Below, piece after piece: positions 57,907 to 64,000 of a DNA stretch of 64,000 bases. This DNA comes from Dromaius novaehollandiae. Lineage: Eukaryota > Chordata > Aves > Casuariiformes > Dromaiidae. The DNA lies in contig NC_088099.1 in assembly GCF_036370855.1 (NCBI RefSeq), positions 149,811,517 through 149,875,516 on the forward strand. The letters are read 5' to 3'. The position numbers were made by a program, and so were the translations under genes. The notes below the pieces were generated by a model that saw only the letters and a program-made list of their open reading frames with translations, was not told the DNA's origin and did no database searches. The first letter of the stretch is position 1. Every line of letters begins with the position of its first letter.

Positions 57907-60900
57907 CACACACATCCTATGGAGAGAGACTACTTCACAAAATCTACCATTTCATATAAAGTTAAAAATGCCAAGGAAAGTCTGTAACTTAATTTCATCA
58001 CTGCATTTCAATGTTAGAGGCTTCTCTAAAAATCACAGCTTCAAATAATTCTGGCTCCTCTTTTCCTCTCTCTTCACAAGTAACACAGCTGATAAATTCT
58101 CCTGTCGCATTAACTGATGTGTTGACAAACTGATTAATATAAACAGCTGAAGTAACATGTCTTAACTTGAATTGTTCCCCACGTACTGTATTTTAAGAAT
58201 CGCATAAATCTTCAGTATAAGTTGTATCTCATCACATTCACAATCCAGTATGTATTAAGGAACCATATTGTTCTTAATTGAACAAGTGGAATTATGTTGA
58301 TAAATATAAGACCCTCTGACCACACAACCCATTTTATTGCAGAATATGCCCAGAAAAAGTAAGAGCTAGTACATAAGAAATCTGAGGTATATGAGTGTGT
58401 GAGCAGGTAGAATTTGTTTTCTTTGTGGGCAATAAATCATCCATTTACATAGGCTTCATCATATTCATGCTGTTCAAATATTTATCTACTAGATTGCTAG
58501 CAACACCAGAGTAACAAGTCAGGCAACTATTTATAGATAGATACTATATATAAAAATTTACCATTAACTTATTCTGCCAAATAATTTATTTAAAATTATA
58601 TTTTTAAAAATCCCATTGTATAGACCAGAATCTATTAATCTGACTTCCAGGACTCCAGTCCACACAATGACTTAGCAATGCCATTTCTGAACACCCTTTT
58701 GTTGACCCTTTTATTCCTGAATACATGTGTTCACCTCAGTGTTCTTTCCAGCATCAGCATCATTTCCATACAAAAGCTTTTAATAAATCTGGGTGACGTT
58801 TTGATCTGAGCTAGCTGAACTATAAAAGTTAATATTTGGCCCTGAACAAGACAACTAAGAAAAACAGATCTCCTGACTTTTAAATATATTTTATTGTATT
58901 AAATAGCACTCAAGCAGGGGAAAAATGGGTTTCTTGTACATACGTTTTATCAGTCAATTCGTTACTGAAAACAAAACCATGCAACCTGAACAGTATCTTA
59001 AAGCATGTCATTTTATTGCAATGTCTACATGCAAAGGCGCTGACTTACTTTACATAATTAATAGTAGCTGGAAGAAAAAAAAGAGAATATATAACCACAA
59101 CTCACTGAGTTTTATTGCATAAACAAGATGCAAGTGATCACATGTTTTAGACTACTCCTTCTTACAGTTCATTTCAAGTCTGGCATGTTGTGACCACACT
59201 TCATTGTTACAAATACCAGTTCTTAAAAGTGAATTTACGGTAACTGACTGCAGAGGTCTGCCTGGGCACCTCTCAGAAGGCTAAAGGTTCAGTAGAAGCA
59301 TACAAATGTGAAAGAAAAGGAGATGAAAACCAAGAATTTCTATTCCCATATGACTTTCAAAGTAACAGGGCCAAATACGCCCTGGTTCTTATTAAAATGA
59401 ATAATCTGTTGAACATTGCAGATGTCCATGTAATGAAAATTTATGAGAAACCTAGAGTCATTTACCGTTACAGAACAAAGTACGATGTAATTCAATCATT
59501 AAAAAAAGAGCTCAAAAAGAAAAATTCCTAAGAGTTTAAGAATAAAGATGAGACTACCTTCCCCTCCACATTCAATGCTTTTTTCAAAAGGTAACAGTGT
59601 TTTACATTAAGTAGACTAAAATCAGTAGCTTGCAAGCTCCCACCTTGGCCTTTGCACCAAGAAACCTATGCTTTCCTATGCTATTAAAGGTTCTCTAAGA
59701 TAATACAGTAAAAACACTACACTACGCTACGCTGGTCCAACATATCATTCAATACAAACCATAAAGCTACCAGCTACCTTCAAGCTGTGAATCACAAATT
59801 CACACTTTGCAATAGCATGGATGTGTTTCAAAACCTTCCTGTGGCCTAACAAACAGCTCTTCACTTAGCTGTCCTTGAATTCCAGACTGCACTTCACTGA
59901 CTGTTCCCAGGAGATACCATACATACTCTGCATATACACATGCAGTGGCTCTGAATACACACAGCAAATCTGCCACATCCTAGAACCATCATGTTATTGC
60001 ATATGTGCTAATCAACTACCAGAAGGATCTGCTAATAACCCTCCTGGGTCTGAGAAGCACCAGAGACAAGCTGCCACCACCAGAACAACTTATTCAGCTG
60101 ACTCCTAACCACCTCTCAGAGCACAGAGTGAAGAGATGCACTAGACTCAGTCACAGGATGGAAGGATCTACAGAATACCACCTTCTTTCAACAGTGGAAG
60201 AAAGTACAGAGCAAATAATCCAAAACATTAACACCATTTCTTAAACAGAATCTCAGACCCAGCAACCCAGCCCCAAAACTCCTACATGCAGGAGCCCTTT
60301 GAACACTGAATAATGACATTTTTAAATCTCAGAACAACAGCACCTCAGGTAAAGCAGTATAAAAAATAAAGCAAAGACATTAAACATAAAACAATAATGA
60401 GAACTATAATTCTGGTTTTTGTTTGTCTACTTGTTTCAACAGGCCACACCACAAATTCAAATGTGGTGCTAGAAGAGGCTATTATTTGTCTTAACTTAAT
60501 TGATCCAAGAATAGAAATAACTTTGTAGGATTTAACAGGAACTAATTCTCACAACTACTAACTCAATCAAGTATTATTGATGCTGGAAGAGAGTCCTAAC
60601 TTTCATGGAAAAACAAACAGATTAAGGAAGGAAAAAACATATCTCACCAACTAATTTTGTCTCTAAGTAACAGGTATTTGCCAAAGGAAATTAAGGTAAT
60701 AATGGCATCTAGCTTGCCAGAAGAACTTTCAATCAGAACAAGGAAAAACACAAATTCCAGACCAAGTAATAACATTCACCCAGCTGTCAAGTTGAGATTT
60801 TGTTTTTAGACAAATTATTTCAAATTTACCACTAAAGACAGATTTTCAGTGTCATTTGCACAAAATAGCTATTACTGTACACATTACTATGGCTTCTCTT

Positions 60901-62250
60901 TTGCCTTAAGTTCTGGAGAAACACTAGTGTCTTGGGTATAATACAAGCCAGTGAAAACACAGTGCTACAAAAACGCAGGTGTAAAAAGCTTTGGAGTTCT
61001 GGCAGATGACAGTAGTGACAGCTTAGTTATTTGAACTACTGGAAGAGGCCTTCTATTTTCAACAGCTGAAATAAAATTAGTCTAACAGTCACTGATAGTG
61101 GATTTGTATAGATTAATTATGACATATTTAACACAAACAAATTATACTTATCGGACAAACACTGAGTTTTCCCTGTTGTCACAACACACACACACAAAAA
61201 ACTTCTGTCTTGTTTCTCTTGCTTCTCTATATGTCTTTCTTGCTTGTTTTTTCTTCTAACAAATAATACTTGCTTAGGGCAGAACACTGCATGCTCTTTG
61301 AAAAATCTCCTTGTCTTGATTATATATCCAAATTTAAAATTTAAAACCTCAGGGGAAAAAAAAACCAGGAGTAACACTAAGGTTGAATCTAGTTACTTGC
61401 ACTAAATACGCATTTTTGTTACCGCCACAGAAATATCTTTAACATTCAGCTTTTAGAGACATAAAACTCCTATGAAAACAAATGTAATAGCCAGCTCTGG
61501 AGGCAGGGATACACCACCATGAGGTGCCCAATGCACTTTGAAGACACGAGAATGAAAGGACAGCGAAGAGCTTTCATGTTTTACCTTCACCCTAGCAGAA
61601 GAATAAATTCTGACAGTACGTACATCAGCATACGTAAGTTTTGTCTCACCTACATCTTGCAACCGTACCGAAAAACACTCTAACAACAGCTCAGGAAAAA
61701 CAGCACGTTTCCTAGAAGTTACAACGATTTCCGACCGCGTCCCTGCTGAAGGCTGAGCCTAATCCTCGGCGCGGTGTCGGGCCGCCGCAGAGGCAGGTTG
61801 AGCCGGACTCCACCTCGCTGAACTACCTGAGCGACCCGAGCGGTCACTCGCTCCCCGAGAGCGCAGCAGCGGCCTCCCAAGAGCAAGCGAAGCAGGAAGC
61901 TCGGCGCCGCCTGAGGGGACGTTTCGCAAAGCGGGCAGTTAGGCCGGTCTCGCAACGGCCCGCGCCCACAGCAACGGCGGCGGCCGCCCCCGCCCCCCCG
62001 GCGCGGCAGCTCACGCACGTTTTGCGCTGTGAAGCGACGGCAGCGCCGCCCCTGCGGCTCCGCAGTGGGAGCGCGGGCGGGCGGCGGTGCCACGGGCCTG
62101 CCCGCAGCCCCGGGCAGCGGCCGCAGCCGCATCAGCGCCCCCTCGGCAGGCCCGCACCGCACCGCACCGCACCGCCAGGCCCCGAGCGGGGCGCCTCACC
62201 CCCGGGCCGCTCCCCTCCGCCCCCGCGACGGGACCCCGCGGCCCCCTCAC

Positions 62251-62353
62251 CTGCCCGGAGCCGCAGGCAGCGCGGAGGCGCGGACCCCGCCCGCCGGCCG
62301 CCCTGCCCCGCGCGCATGCGCAGAGCCCCCCCTTGCCCGCCACCATCTTCTCG
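62251..62353 (-). other. CPNE3: putative CPNE3 non-coding first exon (copy 2)
   Basis: Copy of 45968-46070, with the donor CAG followed by GTGAGG ending at 62251. The upstream edge is approximate. Confidence 0.35.
62311..62322. promoter_or_regulatory. NRF1-type site (copy 2)
   Basis: CGCGCATGCGCA, unchanged from copy 1. Confidence 0.6.
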
Positions 62354-62555
62354 CCGCGCGCGGGGCGCCCCCCGAGGACGCGTTTGTCGTGGCCGCGGTC
62401 CGGTGTCGCGCGAGGGCCGACGAGCAGCGCGGCCGCGCGCTGGCGGGTGGAACGCGCGGCTGCCGCCCCTGTTTCCCCGTCGCGGCGGCGCGCTTGGGGG
62501 CCGGACCGCTTCCTCCGGCCGCGGGGGGCGGCGCCCAGTGGCGACGGCTGCTGTC

Positions 62556-62690
62556 ATGGCGGCGCTGGCGCGGGCGCAGCGTTTCCGCCGCGGCCCCGCC
62601 TGCGTGCGGAGGCCGCTGCCGCGGGCGGCAGGAGACGCTGCGGCCTGCCGCGGGGGGCCCGGCGCCCGCCGTGGGGCCGGCGGGAGTGAG
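62556..62690 (+). CDS. RMDN1: RMDN1 exon 1 coding part (copy 2)
   Basis: Same 45 codons as 46273-46407. With no second break visible, this is the 5' end expected to continue into the full RMDN1 gene beyond the window. Confidence 0.86.
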
Positions 62691-63380
62691 GTAGCCCGCG
62701 AGCGGCGCGGGGGGCTGCTGCTCCGGGGGGCGGCGGGCGGGATGCGTGACACCCCTACGGCCCCGCGCCGGGGCCCGCTCCGCCAGCGGGGGAGGCGGAG
62801 GGGGCCGCCGGCCGGGCCCTGAGCGGCGTGGGCCGGGGCCGCAGCGTGAGGTGGCGCCGGGGCGCGGTAGCGGGCCGGAGGAGCTGCAGGGCCGGGCGGC
62901 GGCGGCGGCGGCGGCGGCGGCGGCAGCCGGCTTCCTCGGGAATTGCGGGCGCAGGAGCCGGGCTGCGCTGGTGGCGCTAATCCTGCCTGCGGGCCTGCGG
63001 TGTGAGACCTGTTATTTCAAAATCTAGGCTCCTTGAGTGCTTCTGAAAAATACAGGCTTTTTTTGTTGTTTCTTGCCATGTGTCTACTGCTTTTCTTATT
63101 TATTTATTTTCAGTCTGTTGCTCAGTTTGTATTTTAAAGCATAATTATCAAGATTCCTTGGTGGAAAGCTTGGAAAGAAGCATTCCTGTTGATACTGTGT
63201 GTGTTGTTTTTATTTTTTTGTTATTCTTTCTTGTAACTTACGAAAGCCTTTTTTCTGTTTAAGTCCAAAATATAATTGTCGTTTTCTACAAACCAGATTC
63301 CAAAGTTCTGAAAATCAGGAGAACATGTTTGTATTCAGTGTAACAATATTTACTAATACACGTTTTACAATCACCTGCAG
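62691..63380 (+). other. RMDN1: RMDN1 intron 1 (copy 2)
   Basis: Repeat of 46408-47094, three bases longer because of one extra GGC unit. Confidence 0.8.
62895..62924. repeat. (GGC)10 trinucleotide repeat, copy 2
   Basis: Ten GGC units against nine in copy 1. Confidence 0.92.
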
Positions 63381-63492
63381 GTGCTTGAAAAAGGCTTTAA
63401 AAGGGGGATTGCGCTGTCAACAGGGTCCTTTCTGGTTTATGAAACTTACAGGCTGATTTCTCGCTTTGCTGAGGTTCATGCAAGCTTCAAAG
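63381..63492 (+). CDS. RMDN1: RMDN1 exon 2 (copy 2)
   Basis: Repeat of 47095-47206 with CTGCAG acceptor and GTAATA donor. It ends one base into a codon, so exon 3 must begin in phase 1. Confidence 0.92.
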
Positions 63493-64000
63493 GTAATATT
63501 TTCAAATTTGGAAGTGTGCAGGTCATTCCAAGGCAAAGCTTGTCACTTTTAGTGCCAGGATCATGTAAGAAAACTGTATAATGTTTTTAAGTTTCTCCAC
63601 TATGTTCAGTGTGTTTCCATGGTAGGATGCTTTTGAATTACGTCAGAGTTTTAGAGCTTAGTGGTGGTTTAATAAGCAGTTCTTTCAAATGTTGCTGAAA
63701 GCAGGTCCAGCATCCTGTCCTGTGTAGGACATGACATGTGCACAGGGTGTGTGACAGCCATTTTGTTGCCCACACTTTAAATAGCTCCTTTTGAAAACAA
63801 TATGGTTCAGTTGGGAGTGCAGTCCAAACTTTAATTAATTTTTAGACTCCTTACTTAATTGAGATTTTTAAGGTGAACACAGTGGAGTTCTCATTTAGTG
63901 TGGTTGAGCAGCACTGCAATCATGTTTCATAAAAAATGAGAAATAACTTTTTTTGGTCAACTTAAAAAAAGGAACAAAGGCCCTGCTTTACCTACCAGAA
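63493..64000 (+). other. RMDN1: RMDN1 intron 2, start (copy 2)
   Basis: Repeat of 47207-47713 with one extra T; intronic and truncated by the window edge. Confidence 0.85.

Larger units (their letters stand above)
51600..62250 (-). other. CPNE3: CPNE3 5'-UTR intron (copy 2)
   Basis: Near-identical repeat of 35316-45967, including the CR1 fragment and a (TG)18 run. No sequence unique to this copy was found. Confidence 0.8.
61718..63006. promoter_or_regulatory. CpG island and bidirectional CPNE3/RMDN1 promoter (copy 2)
   Basis: Second copy of the island at 45430-46720. It differs by a few substitutions, (GCACC)4 in place of 5 and (GGC)10 in place of 9. It is the promoter directly attached to the downstream, presumably complete RMDN1 gene. 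Confidence 0.88.
48413..64000 (+). repeat. 16.3-kb tandem duplication, copy 2 (runs off window)
   Basis: Direct repeat of 32129 onward to the window edge, which equals position 47713 of copy 1; about 700 bases of the unit are still to come. Substitutions I can see by eye number about ten (copy-1 positions such as 32617, 32661, 33358, 33364, 36691), mostly single and scattered. All coding exons are identical between the copies as far as I could check. Confidence 0.97.

Overview
The window is vertebrate nuclear DNA, almost certainly from a bird. The coding exons are short and separated by long introns. Repeats are sparse, and the recognisable interspersed elements are CR1 LINE fragments with the avian-type 3' end. 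The gene order is CNGB3 (+), CPNE3 (-), RMDN1 (+), the known vertebrate order around these loci (human 8q21, reversed here). CNGB3 and CPNE3 are tail to tail; CPNE3 and RMDN1 are head to head across a shared CpG island.

Layout. 1-8112 holds the last three coding exons of CNGB3, the cone photoreceptor cyclic-nucleotide-gated channel beta subunit. About 8113-15485 is the intergenic and 3'-UTR stretch between the two convergent genes, with a CR1 tail at 9697-10085. 15486-35315 holds all 15 coding exons of CPNE3 (copine-3). Their exact splice junctions give a 533-residue protein with two C2 domains and a copine/VWA domain. 35316-45967 is the long first intron of CPNE3, carrying a CR1 fragment with reverse-transcriptase remnants. 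45430-46720 is a CpG-island bidirectional promoter, followed by RMDN1 exons 1 and 2 (46273-46407, 47095-47206).

The main anomaly is a direct tandem duplication. From 48413 to the window end the sequence repeats 32129 onward with a period of 16,284 bases, drifting to 16,287 through four small indels. Copy 2 repeats CPNE3 coding exons 1-4 (the C2A half), the CR1 fragment, CPNE3 intron 1, the CpG island and RMDN1 exons 1-2. By eye I see only about ten substitutions plus three repeat-length changes and one homopolymer change, so the copies are either very recent or are two haplotypes placed in tandem by the assembler. The junction at 48344-48420 carries a reversed CR1 tail and a 22/21-bp micro-duplication.

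Because the unit spans the 5' ends of a divergent gene pair, both genes keep an intact form. CPNE3 uses the copy-1 promoter and RMDN1 the copy-2 promoter. Between them lie an orphan RMDN1 5' end (copy 1) and an orphan CPNE3 5' end (copy 2) that point at each other. No RNA genes, CRISPR arrays or operons are present, and I found no other protein-coding gene.
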